In this document: positions 1 through 8,733 of the stretch, one piece after another | How positions within the stretch are numbered: the stretch's first letter is position 1 | How the letters are laid out: each line of letters starts with the position of its first letter | Assembly: GCA_945878865.1 (NCBI GenBank) | Contig: CAMCUD010000017.1 | Span: 33,631-97,630 of the forward strand | Length of the DNA: 64,000 bases | Source: Bifidobacterium breve | Lineage (GTDB): Bacteria; Actinomycetota; Thermoleophilia; Solirubrobacterales; Solirubrobacteraceae | Direction of reading: 5' to 3' | Notes under the pieces: model-generated | Seen by the model: only the letters and a program-made list of their open reading frames with translations | Told to the model about the DNA's origin: nothing | Databases searched by the model: none | Program-made: the position numbers and the translations under genes

Positions 1-292
1 CACCCTTGCGCGAGCCGACCATCCACGCGACGACACCGGCCATGACCAGGATGGGCAGCACGGCGATCGACACGGTCTCCATCGAGTCCATCAGCGGCGC
101 GGACGCCTTCTTGATGTTCTGGTCGAGGTTGCCGGCGTTGCCGGGCTTGAACTGGTTGGAGATCAGCTCGGCGTGCGGCAGGCCCGCGAGGGTGACCATG
201 AGTCCGCACGCGGCGGCGAGCAGGATCAGGCTCGCGCGCTCGCGGGCCGAGTGGAGGGCCGCCAGGGGGCGGCCGAGGGTGATGGGGGTCAT
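1..292 (-). CDS. Small two-helix membrane protein, VirB2/TrbC pilin-like (partial, 3' end cut by the window)
   Basis: Translation from an ATG at 292 gives about 97 residues beginning MTPITLGRPLAAL and running off the window. An excellent Shine-Dalgarno (AAGGAGG, 300-306 on the minus strand) lies 7 nt upstream, which fixes the start. There are two hydrophobic stretches: about residues 18-38, which could be a signal sequence, and about 73-92 (VSIAVLPILVMAGVVAWMV). A short polar segment with Asn, Gln and Lys separates them. This size and layout resemble VirB2/TrbC-type conjugation pilins and other small membrane proteins of actinobacterial conjugative elements, but no diagnostic motif is visible, so the function is inference. 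A gene is likely because start, SD and hydrophobic pattern all agree. Confidence 0.55.
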   Translation of the reverse strand, partial: MTPITLGRPLAALHSARERASLILLAAACGLMVTLAGLPHAELISNQFKPGNAGNLDQNIKKASAPLMDSMETVSIAVLPILVMAGVVAWMVGSRKG

Positions 293-351
293 GCTGGCGC
301 CTCCTTGGGCGTCGTGGGTAGATGCACTGCGGTCCATGGGGTGAAGTCGGG

Positions 352-999
352 TCACAGGCCGAACTCAGCTCCTGCGGGCGCGCCACCGCTCCCGCCGCCG
401 GAGCTCGGGGCTGGCGTGGGTGCGGGCACGGGCGTCGGGGCGCGCTGCGGCGCGGGCGTGACGGCCGGTGCGGGGCGCATCGGTTGCGCCGCGGTGCGCT
501 TGGCCTTGTTGCGCGCGGCCTTGCGTCGCGCGGCGGCGCGCTGGCGCCGATCGGCTGCACGTCGAGCAGCGGCACGCGCCCGGTCTGCGCGGGCCCGTTC
601 GGCGCGGCGGATCTCCCCTCGCGCCCGATCCTTCAGGTGCTCGCCCGTGGCGGCCGGAAGCGCCGTCGCTGTTGGGGGGAGCGCCGCGACCGCCGCGGAC
701 CGGGCGGGAGCCGTCTCGCTGCGACCAAACCTGGTCGTGGCGAATCCGGCGACGATGACAGCGAGCAGCACGATCGCGGCCGCGCGAAGCACGTTGGCGC
801 GGCGCGGCGCGCGGCTCGCGCGGGCCTCAAGACGCTGCGGTGCCGGGGCTTCGCGCGGCGCGTCGGGCAGGAGCAGTCCGTGGCCGCGACGGCGCCGCAG
901 CCCACCGTTGCGCGTGCGGCGCTCGGCCGTGGGCGCGGTGGGCTGCGGCGGGCGTGCCGTGCCTGAGGGGGCGAAGAGGTCGATCTGGTCGGAACCCAT
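352..999 (-). CDS. Membrane-anchored Arg/Ala-rich hypothetical protein with Pro-rich tail
   Basis: About 215 residues from an ATG at 999 (MGSDQIDLFAPSG). A GTG at 1041 in the same frame is a possible longer start. A basic, proline-containing N-terminus is followed by one transmembrane helix (ANVLRAAAIVLLAVIVAGFA). Next comes a long Arg/Ala-rich, probably helical stretch (repeated RAAARR and RKAARNKAK patterns) and a Pro/Ala/Gly tail ending GGAPAGAEFGL. I recognise no family. The layout of one helix, a basic coil and a low-complexity tail ending in EFG resembles the C-terminal half of the sigma-factor-like protein encoded at 3967-5427. The two may share a localisation signal or partner. It lies downstream of the MmeI-like gene on the same strand and upstream of the small membrane protein. 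Confidence 0.55.
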   Translation of the reverse strand: MGSDQIDLFAPSGTARPPQPTAPTAERRTRNGGLRRRRGHGLLLPDAPREAPAPQRLEARASRAPRRANVLRAAAIVLLAVIVAGFATTRFGRSETAPARSAAVAALPPTATALPAATGEHLKDRARGEIRRAERARADRARAAARRAADRRQRAAARRKAARNKAKRTAAQPMRPAPAVTPAPQRAPTPVPAPTPAPSSGGGSGGAPAGAEFGL

Positions 1000-1194
1000 G
1001 TCGACCAGTAGTCGCAGCAGCCGGGGGGCGCACCCCCCCACGTATTTCTCGCGGTCAACCGAGTGGCGTGTCGGCCACTGCTAGTGGAGGCCGATCACGG
1101 CTCCAAGTGACAGCCGGCGTCGAGTCGCGACGCGCCAGAAGGGCCGCTCGGCTGCGCGGCCCGGAGGGCGTCCTTCCAGCGCGTGGCGTCTGCT

Positions 1195-3903
1195 CTACAA
1201 CGTGGAGCCTTGGTAGCGGCGAAGCAGCGTCGCGAGTCGCTTCAACTCATCGAACGTGCCCCGCCCGTAGAGCGCATCGGTGACCCGGTCAAGTGCAGCG
1301 TGTGCCTTCGTGAGATCGGAGGGCATCGAAACCGAGTCGTACAGGACGTCGAGCGTGGTGCCGCCGTGATGGTCCCGTGAGTCGAGCACCGCTTGCGCTG
1401 CGTCGCGAACACGGTTCGCGGCCGCCGATCCAGGCTCAATCGGCCAGGGGAACGTGTTGTACGTCATCTCAGCACTGATGCGCGGGTCGCCCTTGATGCG
1501 TCCTCCGACGCCACGTACCCAAGCGGCGAACATCTGGCTCTGCAGGAGGCCGAACCAGTAGAGGTCATCCGTCTCGACGGTCAGCGTGCTGTCGTGCGCG
1601 ATCTCATCCGGAGAAGCGAGCACCATCGGTAGGTGCGCGCGGCGCTGTGAGCCGTGACGGGGAACGAGGATGTACCTGGATGTTGGCTGACGAATCTCCC
1701 CGAACAAGGCGGGAGTCGCCGCGAGCTTCTTCGTCGCGGCGCGACCACTAGCCGCGCGATACTTGGCGACGTGCTCAATGCGGGAACGTAGGAGTGCGCT
1801 GTCACGGATGTCCTCCGGCGCGACATCGGTAAGCCACAGGCACCAGCGCCGGGTGCCGGACATCACCTCGCGTGCTCCTAACAGTGGTCGCAGGTACTTC
1901 GCCGCGATTGGATCGCTCAGAAACCGCTCGTGGTCGTCCCTCTTGACGATGAGCCCGCCGTCGTCATTCGGCATCGAGCCGAACCGCATCGCTGGAACCG
2001 CCTTCGGCGGAGCCTTCTGTGGGTACACCACCACGTCCGGACCGTCAGTCAAGTACGGGTTAATTCGCTTGACGACACGTTCCTGCGGCTCGCTGGTCGG
2101 GGTCTCGTAGTCGTAGAGGAGTTTCGTCGGCCGCTGCCCGCGTTCGCTGAATCCGATGATGATCACGTGCACAGCTGCGACGCCGCGTGCTTCGCTCGTC
2201 CACCTGAACGACCGGTGCGCGAAATCCAGTGCCTGATCGCGATCGAGGATCCGTGGCCAGAGGGGCCACACCTGTTCTCCCTGAACGCACGAGTTGGTCG
2301 CCACAAGCCCGGCCCGGATCGCGGTGCCCGCGATGTAGTGCGACGCAAGTTCAATCCAGGCAGCGACGTAGTCGAGCTCACCGCTGCCTCGAGCGTGGTC
2401 GAACACCCGCGCCATGTCCCCCGCTTGTTCGGTCGTGCGGCGCTTCTTGGCCACGAAGGGCGGGTTGCCCAAGAGGTAGCTGCAGCGCTCGGGCGCCAGC
2501 ACATCAGCCCAGTCGAGCTCGAGCGCGTTTCGGTTGTGGATACGAGCGGGACTGTGCAGCGGGAAGCGCGCGTAGTAGAGACCGAACTCTTCGCTTAGCT
2601 GCTGGTTGGCGAGATGGTCGGTCAGGTACATGGCGACCTCAGCGATGCGGCAGGGGAACTCCTCGATCTCGATGCCGTAGAACTGATCGACGTCCACCTC
2701 GCTGATGACCGTGGCGTCCATGAGCATCTGGTTTCCACGAGGGTCGAGGTCCCGGAGTCGCTTGAGCGTTTCAAGCTCGAGGCGCCGGATCTCCCGGTAT
2801 GCGATGACGAGGAAGTTCCCGCAGCCACACGCGGGGTCAAAGAAGGTCAGCGACCGCAGCTTTGCCAAGTACTGGCGTAGCTGGGGGCGCTGAGATCTGG
2901 TGGCCTGAAGCTCGGCTTCCAACTCGTCGAGAAACAGCGCACGGATCACCTTCATGATGTTCTGCTCAGTGGTGTAGTGAGCGCCGAGGGCTTGACGCTC
3001 CTCCGGCTTCATCACTGACTGGAACAGGGAGCCAAATACCGCGGGGCTGATCTTGGACCAGTTGAACCGGCAGGCGAGCAGCAGTCCGATGCGCATCTGC
3101 TGGTCAAAATCCGCCATGGGAATGTGCTCGGCGAACAACTGCCCGTTGATGTAGGGCATCTGCTGCAGCGGTTCGCCGAGCGTTGATTGGCGCTGGTCCA
3201 CTGGCGTGTCGAGGACCTGGAAGAGCCGCTCGAGGTGAGGGCCGAGGTCCGAACCATCCTCGGCGGTCTTCCGTTCAATGAAGTCCTCGAAGGCGCCTGT
3301 TTCTCCCAGGGCTCCGGTGTCGTCCGCGAACATCAGGAACACGAGTCGCACGAGGAGCACTCGCAGCTGGTGGCCGGTGTAGCCGGTGGTCGCTAGTCGG
3401 TCGTGCAGGCGGCCCATGATCTCGGCCGCCTGCACGTTGACCTCGTCTTGGTCCTCGAACCAGCGGGGCCGGTACCCAGCAAGGAACGTGAAGAGTTCGA
3501 TGCGCTCGGGGAACTCGTCAAGGCTGAACTCGACTTCATCGCGTGTCTCGAGGTTCAGGACCCGGAAGCGCGCGAAGTCGGACAGGACGATCAGCCTCGG
3601 AAGTTCCTCCTCACGTAGCCCGAGGAGGTAGCCCTCAGCTTGTTCGAGTGCAGCGTCCAGGTCCTCGCCTGCACTCTTGTGCTCGATCAGCAACATTCCG
3701 GGCCAGAAGGCATCGATCTGTCCCGTGGTGCCACTGAGCTTCTTGACGTTGCGCTCGAAGGTGACAAATCGACGGCGATGGATGCCGAAGACCTCGAACC
3801 ACTCGTTCCAGAATGTCTGCCGCTCCGCGGCCTCACGGGTCTCGCCGCGCCAATCTCGGGCGAACGCTCCGGCCCGCGCGCGCATCTCTGCGATGGTCAG
3901 CAC
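1195..3903 (-). CDS. MmeI-like type IIL restriction-modification enzyme (fused nuclease and N6-adenine methyltransferase)
   Basis: A 902-residue single-chain enzyme, close to the usual length of the MmeI family. The N-terminus carries the nuclease site in MmeI spacing: Asp64, nine residues, then Glu74-His-Lys76 (D-x9-E-x-K). A helical linker follows to about residue 300, then gamma-class methyltransferase motifs: GAHYTTEQN (307-315), DPACGCGNF (motif I, 356-364) and NPPF (motif IV, 480-483). The C-terminal part, about 600-820, should be the target recognition domain. Such enzymes methylate an adenine on one strand and cut at a fixed distance, so no separate methylase gene is needed, and none is seen. 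The start is a GTG at 3903; an ATG at 3885 is an alternative. The gene is less GC-rich than its neighbours, which fits acquisition with the element. Confidence 0.85.
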   Translation of the reverse strand: MLTIAEMRARAGAFARDWRGETREAAERQTFWNEWFEVFGIHRRRFVTFERNVKKLSGTTGQIDAFWPGMLLIEHKSAGEDLDAALEQAEGYLLGLREEELPRLIVLSDFARFRVLNLETRDEVEFSLDEFPERIELFTFLAGYRPRWFEDQDEVNVQAAEIMGRLHDRLATTGYTGHQLRVLLVRLVFLMFADDTGALGETGAFEDFIERKTAEDGSDLGPHLERLFQVLDTPVDQRQSTLGEPLQQMPYINGQLFAEHIPMADFDQQMRIGLLLACRFNWSKISPAVFGSLFQSVMKPEERQALGAHYTTEQNIMKVIRALFLDELEAELQATRSQRPQLRQYLAKLRSLTFFDPACGCGNFLVIAYREIRRLELETLKRLRDLDPRGNQMLMDATVISEVDVDQFYGIEIEEFPCRIAEVAMYLTDHLANQQLSEEFGLYYARFPLHSPARIHNRNALELDWADVLAPERCSYLLGNPPFVAKKRRTTEQAGDMARVFDHARGSGELDYVAAWIELASHYIAGTAIRAGLVATNSCVQGEQVWPLWPRILDRDQALDFAHRSFRWTSEARGVAAVHVIIIGFSERGQRPTKLLYDYETPTSEPQERVVKRINPYLTDGPDVVVYPQKAPPKAVPAMRFGSMPNDDGGLIVKRDDHERFLSDPIAAKYLRPLLGAREVMSGTRRWCLWLTDVAPEDIRDSALLRSRIEHVAKYRAASGRAATKKLAATPALFGEIRQPTSRYILVPRHGSQRRAHLPMVLASPDEIAHDSTLTVETDDLYWFGLLQSQMFAAWVRGVGGRIKGDPRISAEMTYNTFPWPIEPGSAAANRVRDAAQAVLDSRDHHGGTTLDVLYDSVSMPSDLTKAHAALDRVTDALYGRGTFDELKRLATLLRRYQGSTL

Positions 3904-3966
3904 AGGTCGGAGTATGCAGGCTTCACCGGCGTGCGAGATTCGGGCACCGACCCGGCGACCAGTGGT

Positions 3967-5427
3967 CTACGGGGTCTCGATCCCGAACTCGGATGAGCCG
4001 GTGTTCTTGGGCGCGCCCTTCGCGGTTCCGCTCGTGGGTGTCGCGGTGGTGGGCCGTTCGATCGAGGTTTCCTGCTGGCGGATGGTGTCCTGCTGCTGGG
4101 CGGCGATGGTGGGCTGGAAGTCCTTCGACGCGGTACCGAGCTTCTGATCGGCGGCCTTCTTCTTGGCGGCGGCCTTCTTCGCTGCGGCGCGACGGCGCGC
4201 GGCGGCGCGTTTGGCCGCGGCGCGCTTGCGGGCCTTGTCCTGGCTGACCTGCGCCTTGGCGCCCACGCTCGCCAACACGGGGGTGGCTGTGACCTGGGTC
4301 TGCTTCGCGGCCGCGGAGGTGACCGGCGGTGTGGGAGGTGCTTGCGCCTGGTGGCGTGCGACGACGGCGCCTCCCCCACCTGCCACGGCGACCGCGGCTA
4401 CGGCGGCTGCGACCTTGGCGGCGAGCGCACCACCGACCGACCCGCCCGTGGCGGCCCCGCCACCGAGGCCTCCGCCGGCGGCGACTGCGGTCGCGGTCCC
4501 GCCGGCGACGGCGCCGCCCGCGACGGTCTCGACGGTGTTGCTGTCCGTCGAGAGGCCGAGCGCGTGGATGATCCGCTCGACCATGTCGGCGACACGGTTC
4601 CCGGACACGGGGACGATGAACGGCGGGATGAGGCCGGCGGCGGCCTTCTTCGCGGCGACGGCCGCGCGGCATCGCGGGCAGTTGGCCAGGTGTGATGCGA
4701 CCACCCCGTACCGGTCACCGTCTGGGTCGTGGAGGCCGAGCGCCCACGCGTTGAGGGCGGAGATGCCCTCTTCGCTGGTGCACCAGCCGGCCATGCGCAC
4801 GTCGCCTTCGCTGACGAGCATGTCCGCGCCGACGCTGCGGAGGGCGGGCCGGACGTTCTCGGTGACGAGCTTGTTGACGCGCTTGATCGAGATGTCGAGC
4901 ATCGCGGCCGCTTCTGCTTGGGAGACCTGGTCGAGGATCAGCATGCGGACGAGCTGCATCTCGCGGTCGGTCAGGCGCGTGGCGAGCTCGTTGAGCATCG
5001 TGCGGGCCGCGTCCTCGGATGCGAGCGCGTCGGCGTGGTTGATGTGCTCGTCGATCGTGTCGTTCAGCGCCCGGTCTGAGGACTCGTAGTCCTCGCGGCG
5101 ATCGAGGTGCTCTTGGCGGGCGGAGTCCATGAGCCGCCGGTGGGTGGTGGTGACCAGCCACGCTCGGGTGTCCTGGATCTCGGTGCCGTCGGCGAGGGTG
5201 CGGTACAGCTGGTGCCAGGCGAGGTTGTAGGCCTCGTCGAGGTCCTCGCGGTTCGGGGCGATCTGGCCTTTGGTGCTCTTGCGCATGAGCGCCGCGGCAT
5301 CCCGGCACACGCGGTCGCGCTCGGAGAGGTACTTCGCTTCGAGGTCGATGAGCGCGCGCCGCTGGCTGATCTCCGTCCATGCGCGGCCGCGCTTGCGGCG
5401 GGATGGGGTGCGGACTGCGGTGGCCAT
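3967..5427 (-). CDS. Sigma-70-family (ECF-like) sigma factor fused to zinc-finger, transmembrane helix and basic tail
   Basis: 486 residues. The N-terminal ~200 look like an ECF-type sigma factor: region 2 around 62-105 (DEAYNLAWHQLYR to DTRAWLVTTTHRRLMD) and a region 4 helix-turn-helix around 149-198 (LATRLTDREMQLVR, QAEAAAMLDIS). A His246-x3-Cys250-x2-Cys253 motif follows, as in zf-HC2 anti-sigma factors. Next is a Gly/Ala stretch ending in one membrane helix (about 335-357), then a Lys/Arg/Ala-rich coil and a tail ending SSEFGIETP. Sigma factor and anti-sigma-like membrane tether are therefore on one chain, suggesting self-restraint released by proteolysis; that mechanism is inference. It is divergent from the RecD2-like gene at 5534, with about 106 bp between them. 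Confidence 0.75.
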   Translation of the reverse strand: MATAVRTPSRRKRGRAWTEISQRRALIDLEAKYLSERDRVCRDAAALMRKSTKGQIAPNREDLDEAYNLAWHQLYRTLADGTEIQDTRAWLVTTTHRRLMDSARQEHLDRREDYESSDRALNDTIDEHINHADALASEDAARTMLNELATRLTDREMQLVRMLILDQVSQAEAAAMLDISIKRVNKLVTENVRPALRSVGADMLVSEGDVRMAGWCTSEEGISALNAWALGLHDPDGDRYGVVASHLANCPRCRAAVAAKKAAAGLIPPFIVPVSGNRVADMVERIIHALGLSTDSNTVETVAGGAVAGGTATAVAAGGGLGGGAATGGSVGGALAAKVAAAVAAVAVAGGGGAVVARHQAQAPPTPPVTSAAAKQTQVTATPVLASVGAKAQVSQDKARKRAAAKRAAARRRAAAKKAAAKKKAADQKLGTASKDFQPTIAAQQQDTIRQQETSIERPTTATPTSGTAKGAPKNTGSSEFGIETP

Positions 5428-5533
5428 CGCGACCGCGAATCATCCGGTCGCCCCACGCGCGGAATCTTGAAAAAACGTCCGCCCGCCGGGGGCGGTTCCG
5501 GGGCGCCCCCCGCCCCAGCGGACCATCCCCTCC

Positions 5534-7663
5534 GTGCAGCAGGCTGCCAACAGCGCCGAGACGCTCGACCTCGAGATCGTCGTCGAGCACCGCATCTGGG
5601 CTGCCGACGACGGCGCGTTCGCCATCGCGCGGGTCCGTCTCGGCCGCGACAAGGTGGTCGCCAAGGGACCGCTCGCGCACCTCTCTGCCGGCGATCGCGC
5701 CCGGATCACCGGCCGCTGGGTCAACCACGCCAAGCACGGCCGCCAGATCCACGTCGACGACGCGCTCCCGTTGGACGCCAACGACGAGGAAGGGATGGTC
5801 GACTACCTCGCCAAGGCCATGACCGGCGTCGGCCGGCGCAGCGCGCGGCGCCTTGTCGACCGGTTCGGCCAGGACACGTTCAGCCGCCTCGACGACGACC
5901 CCGAAGCCACGCTGGGCACGCTGCCGTCGATGACCGCCAAGAAGGTCCAGGCTGCCGCGCAGGACTGGCGTGTCGCGCGAGCCGACCGCCCGCTGTACCT
6001 GCTGCTGGCCAAGCACGGCCTGGCCAAGCACGTGCCCACGCTGAGCCGCCGGTGGGGCGCCGCGGCGCTCGCGAAGGTCCAGCAGGACCCCTACGACCTC
6101 GTCAAGCTCCGCGGGATCGCGTTCGAGCGCGCCGACCGCGTCGCGCGCGACGTCGGGATCCCCGAGGACTCCCCTCGGCGCGCTCAGGCCGCGGTCCTGC
6201 ACACGCTGCAGGAGGCCTCACGCTCCGGGCACACCCTCATGCCCGTCGTCGAGGTCACGCAGCGCGCCGCACGACTGCTGCGCCAGCCGCTGCACCCAAT
6301 GGCGCTCAGCGGCCTGGAGCAGCGCGGCGACATCCTCGTGCACGCGGGGATGGCGCAGACCGCGCAAGCGCAGCGGCTGGAGCGCAAGATCGCCGCGGCG
6401 ATCCGCCGGCTGCGCGACACCCCGCCGACACCCGACGTCACGGTCCCCGAGGCCAGGCCGGAGAACGTCACGCTGACCGACGAGCAATGGACCGCGGTCA
6501 GGCGCGCATTCACCTACGGGGTGTCGATCATTACCGGCGGACCCGGCACCGGAAAGAGCACGCTCGTGCGGGCGATCGTCGCGCTCGCCGCCAAGGCCGA
6601 CCTGGAGATTGCGCTGTGCGCGCCGACCGGGGTCGCCGCGGTGCGGCTCGCCGACGTCACCGGCCACGACGCCAGCACCGTGCATTCACTGCTCGGCATC
6701 CAGCAGGACGGCACCGCCGTGCTGCACGCCGACCAGCCATTGGGCGCTGACGTGATCGTGTGCGACGAGTCCAGCATGGTCGACACCGAGGCCGCCGGGC
6801 ACCTCCTCGACGCCGCCCGCAAGGGCGCGCGCGTGGTCTTGGTCGGCGATGTCGATCAGCTGCCATCGGTCGGGGCCGGCCAGGTCCTGAGCGACCTCAT
6901 CGAGTCCGGGGCGCTGCCCACGACGCGGCTGACCAGGATCTTCCGGCAGGCCGAGCGCTCCCTGCTCGTCCAAGCCGCCCACGCGATCCGTGACGGGCTC
7001 ACACCGGCGACGTGGAGCGCGGACACCGAGGCGGTGTGCGACTTCTTCTGGATCCCCGAACCCGACCCGGCACGGCTCCTTGGCCTGACGTGCGATCTGG
7101 TCGCCGACCGGCTCCCGGACTGGCTCGGCGTCGACCCGCTCAAGGACGCGCTGTGCCTCGTCCCGACACACAAGGACCCGGTCGGCCGCGTCGCGCTCAA
7201 CCGCGCTCTCGCCGACCGGCTCAACCCGCACGGCGCGGAGATCCTCGACGGGGCAGCCCGCGTCGGTGACCGGCTGATGTGGACGAAGAACACGCCCGCG
7301 CTCGGGCTGATGAACGGCTCGCTCGTGCGCTGCGTCGACGCGCTCAGCGACGGGGACCTCGTCTGCCTCGACGAACGCGACCAGCAGATCGTCATCCCCG
7401 CCAAGGAAACCGGGCCGCTGATGCGCGCCTACGCCGCCACCGTCCACAAGGCCCAAGGCTGCGAAGCCCCCGTGGTGGTCGTCGTCCTGCACAGCAGCGC
7501 CCACCGCGGACTACTCAACGCACGACTGCTCTACACCGCCGTCACCCGGGCACGCCGCGCGTGCGTGATCGTCGGCGACCCCGCCGCATTCGCGACCACA
7601 CTCGCCAACCAACGTGGCGACACCCGGCACACCGGACTCCAACGGCACATCGTGCCCTCGTAG
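5534..7663 (+). CDS. RecD2-like SF1B DNA helicase
   Basis: 709 residues from a GTG at 5534. The N-terminus has an OB-like region and helix-hairpin-helix-like segments (residues ~90-210), as in RecD2. Helicase motifs follow: Walker A GGPGTGKST (335-343), CAPTGVAA (motif Ia), Walker B VIVCDESSMVD (407-417), GDVDQLPSVGAG (motif III) and, near the C-terminus, ATVHKAQGCEAP (motif V region). RecD2 enzymes are 5'-3' helicases that act without RecBC in repair and protection of replication forks. The protein is nearly as long as classical RecD2 (about 720-800). It is divergent from the sigma-factor-like gene and converges on the secreted protein at 7667 with only 3 bp between stops. An element-encoded role in its own replication or transfer is possible. 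Confidence 0.85.
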   Translation: MQQAANSAETLDLEIVVEHRIWAADDGAFAIARVRLGRDKVVAKGPLAHLSAGDRARITGRWVNHAKHGRQIHVDDALPLDANDEEGMVDYLAKAMTGVGRRSARRLVDRFGQDTFSRLDDDPEATLGTLPSMTAKKVQAAAQDWRVARADRPLYLLLAKHGLAKHVPTLSRRWGAAALAKVQQDPYDLVKLRGIAFERADRVARDVGIPEDSPRRAQAAVLHTLQEASRSGHTLMPVVEVTQRAARLLRQPLHPMALSGLEQRGDILVHAGMAQTAQAQRLERKIAAAIRRLRDTPPTPDVTVPEARPENVTLTDEQWTAVRRAFTYGVSIITGGPGTGKSTLVRAIVALAAKADLEIALCAPTGVAAVRLADVTGHDASTVHSLLGIQQDGTAVLHADQPLGADVIVCDESSMVDTEAAGHLLDAARKGARVVLVGDVDQLPSVGAGQVLSDLIESGALPTTRLTRIFRQAERSLLVQAAHAIRDGLTPATWSADTEAVCDFFWIPEPDPARLLGLTCDLVADRLPDWLGVDPLKDALCLVPTHKDPVGRVALNRALADRLNPHGAEILDGAARVGDRLMWTKNTPALGLMNGSLVRCVDALSDGDLVCLDERDQQIVIPAKETGPLMRAYAATVHKAQGCEAPVVVVVLHSSAHRGLLNARLLYTAVTRARRACVIVGDPAAFATTLANQRGDTRHTGLQRHIVPS

Positions 7664-7666
7664 ACC

Positions 7667-8665
7667 TCACTCCGACTGCTTGCCGCTCCGACGGGTCGTG
7701 AAGATTCGAACGGCTCCCTGGGCCGTCGACTTCGAAATCGCAAGGTAGCCCCACGAAGCCGTGCTGAGAGTCGGCGAGTAGAGCCGACGGCCGACACCTG
7801 CACGCGGTTCTTCCACGATGGCGCAGAGCCGTGTCCCCGCCGAGAGCTCGTATACGTAGTCCACGCGCGGCGCGAGTGTCCCTGGGCCGGTTACCTCTTC
7901 TACTCTCGCCCGAGCGCGGGGTGAGCCAAAGTCCAACTTCCCACCAATGGCGAACGGGTTGAGGTACAGGTCCGCGCTACAGCGCTTGTAGAGCCGCGCG
8001 TACTCCCGGGCGGTGATGGCGCGAGACGCCGCGCCCGAGATCAGCCTGCCACGGCGAATCTTCGTCGCGGCGATCGGGGCGAGACGTTCGGCGCTCATGG
8101 GTGGGACCGCGGCGATCTCGGTACCCGGTGCCAGGTCAGCGATCTGCGCTCGGTCCGGTGAGGCGGTCACAAGCAGGCGTACCGCCAGCCGACGCGCGGT
8201 CAGGTCTGCCTTTGTGATGCGGCGCGGGAGATCGAAGATTCGACCGAGCCGGAATTGCTGGCGCCGGTCGCTGGACGTGATCGGCAGTTCGACCCCCGAT
8301 CCGTCCAGCGGTGTCTTTGTGACGGTCACCGGCGTCAGCTGCCCCATGCCGGCGCCTTCCACGACGTCGACGTCGACCCGCAGGCGCAGGATCTGCGTGC
8401 ACGTCAACGACAGGGTCGTCGTGGCAGATACGGGCTTGACGATCTTCGGCGATGCCGATGACGACAGGTTGACGGTCACGACGTGACCACCGAGCACGCG
8501 CGTAGAGACGCGGAAGAGTCCTGGTCGCGTGAGCTGCGTCTGGCAGTTCCGCACGTCTTCGGTTCCGAATGACACAGCGGTCTGGGCTCGCGCAGGGGCT
8601 GCCGCCGTATATGCCAGCGTCGCCGCAAGCGCACCGAGGACGAAGCGAGATGCCACAGAGCGCAC
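7667..8665 (-). CDS. Secreted protein of unknown function
   Basis: 332 residues with a clear signal peptide (RSVASRFVLGALAATLAYTAAAPARA, cleavage near residue 27). The mature part is rich in beta-strand-forming residues. It holds few cysteines (NCQT, LTCTQ, YKRCS, TRLCAI), possibly two disulfides. No known domain is recognised. The gene lies 68 bp downstream of the RCC1-repeat gene on the same strand, so the two secreted proteins may be co-transcribed. Its stop nearly abuts the stop of the convergent RecD2-like gene. Confidence 0.6.
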   Translation of the reverse strand: MRSVASRFVLGALAATLAYTAAAPARAQTAVSFGTEDVRNCQTQLTRPGLFRVSTRVLGGHVVTVNLSSSASPKIVKPVSATTTLSLTCTQILRLRVDVDVVEGAGMGQLTPVTVTKTPLDGSGVELPITSSDRRQQFRLGRIFDLPRRITKADLTARRLAVRLLVTASPDRAQIADLAPGTEIAAVPPMSAERLAPIAATKIRRGRLISGAASRAITAREYARLYKRCSADLYLNPFAIGGKLDFGSPRARARVEEVTGPGTLAPRVDYVYELSAGTRLCAIVEEPRAGVGRRLYSPTLSTASWGYLAISKSTAQGAVRIFTTRRSGKQSE

Positions 8666-8733
8666 GGCGAGAGCGTACAGCGGTCAGCAACAACTTCGCA
8701 TGTTGCTCTGCTCGCCGCTATCGCACGGCGAGC

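Noticed and set aside
6..344. 112-residue plus-strand frame at the left edge
   Set aside because: The opposite strand has a gene with perfect SD and two membrane helices; the plus frame shows no such features.
1071..1094. Hairpin TCGGCCACT...AGTGGAGGCCGA downstream of the MmeI-like gene as a terminator
   Set aside because: The stem has a 3-nt bulge, it is about 100 bp past the stop, and there is no T-run.
3923..4672. Arg/Gly-rich minus frame inside the sigma-factor gene
   Set aside because: Alternative frame of a GC-rich coil region.
4715..6202. 495-residue minus frame spanning the sigma-factor and RecD2-like genes
   Set aside because: Crosses two well-supported genes in other frames and contains no motif.
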